From NCBI GenBank assembly GCA_902598525.1, contig CACKBZ010000004.1:1-64000 (forward strand): a stretch of 64,000 nt of DNA, written 5' to 3'. The notes under the pieces are model-generated. The model did no database searches. It saw only the letters and a list, made by a program, of their open reading frames with translations, and was not told the DNA's origin. Source of the stretch: an uncultured Bacteroidota bacterium (GTDB taxonomy: Bacteria > Bacteroidota > Bacteroidia > Flavobacteriales > Flavobacteriaceae). The position numbers and the translations under genes were made by a program. This document shows positions 64,000-64,000 of the stretch, piece by piece; position 1 is the stretch's first letter; every line of letters starts with the position of its first letter.

Positions 64000-64000
64000 A

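Overview
The window looks like the chromosome of a marine member of the Flavobacteriia (phylum Bacteroidota) with a small, tightly packed, AT-rich genome. I judge GC to be near 30% by eye. The main reasons are these. Genes overlap or abut by a few bases. Shine-Dalgarno sequences are almost absent, with A-rich stretches before start codons instead. Many genes have the Bacteroidota -7 promoter box TAnnTTTG just upstream. Signal peptides end in SQ/AQ or carry lipoboxes. The tmRNA tag is GENNYALAA. The gene families (PhoH-PurC, GldI/FkpA-like lipoprotein with thrombospondin type 3 repeats, SecDF fusion, DUF3050, DUF1599, capnine-type acyltransferase) are those of flavobacteria. Almost everything is core housekeeping. 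There is no phage, insertion sequence, CRISPR array or rRNA operon.

Layout. 1-933: a broken purC, with its 3' end on the + strand, its 5' part on the - strand, and the C-terminal piece of an M20 peptidase joined in frame. This is an inverted chimeric junction, either a real rearrangement or an assembly/amplification artefact. 937-13497: phoH, a SAM hydroxide adenosyltransferase, dnaN, a probable capnine (sulfonolipid) pair, an HExxH metalloprotease, prfB with its programmed +1 frameshift, dnaB, accA and an LptF/LptG permease. 13594-18007: split transketolase, a beta-barrel protein, an FKBP lipoprotein, a phosphoribosyltransferase and aroK. 18080-20399: tRNA-Lys, tRNA-Leu, an unknown protein with a 24-bp tandem repeat, crtB and crtZ. 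20400-26783: two periplasmic chaperone/PPIase genes, guaB, a LysE exporter, DUF3050, an M28 peptidase and a small membrane protein.

26913-35989: tRNA-His with its terminator, a thiol/peroxide operon (glutathione peroxidase, a transsulfuration enzyme, bshB1), a short tpiA, DUF1599, folP, an ABC exporter, truA, rho, rpsT and tRNA-Glu. 36025-54298: proS, an envelope lipoprotein plus an OmpP1-like barrel, folE-cysS-yidD-lgt, gyrB-mdh, secDF, an amidohydrolase plus asnB, ftsE and kdsA. 54343-54738: tmRNA. 54913-58016: four tandem, paralogous, secreted proteins of unknown function, closed by a strong terminator. 58076-64000: a YbdG-type mechanosensitive channel, an Asp-box (sortilin-like) beta-propeller protein, and two overlapping guanidino-group hydrolases (CtlX and a DDAH-like enzyme cut by the window edge).

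The least described content is the four-gene secreted family after tmRNA, whose members read as two fused ferredoxin-like (ABM-like) domains each. Next come the repeat-tailed protein beside the tRNA pair, the capnine-synthesis gene pair, the G-free leader of rho, and a tRNA-His whose acceptor stem carries two U-U mismatches. The purC junction is the first thing a curator should check.
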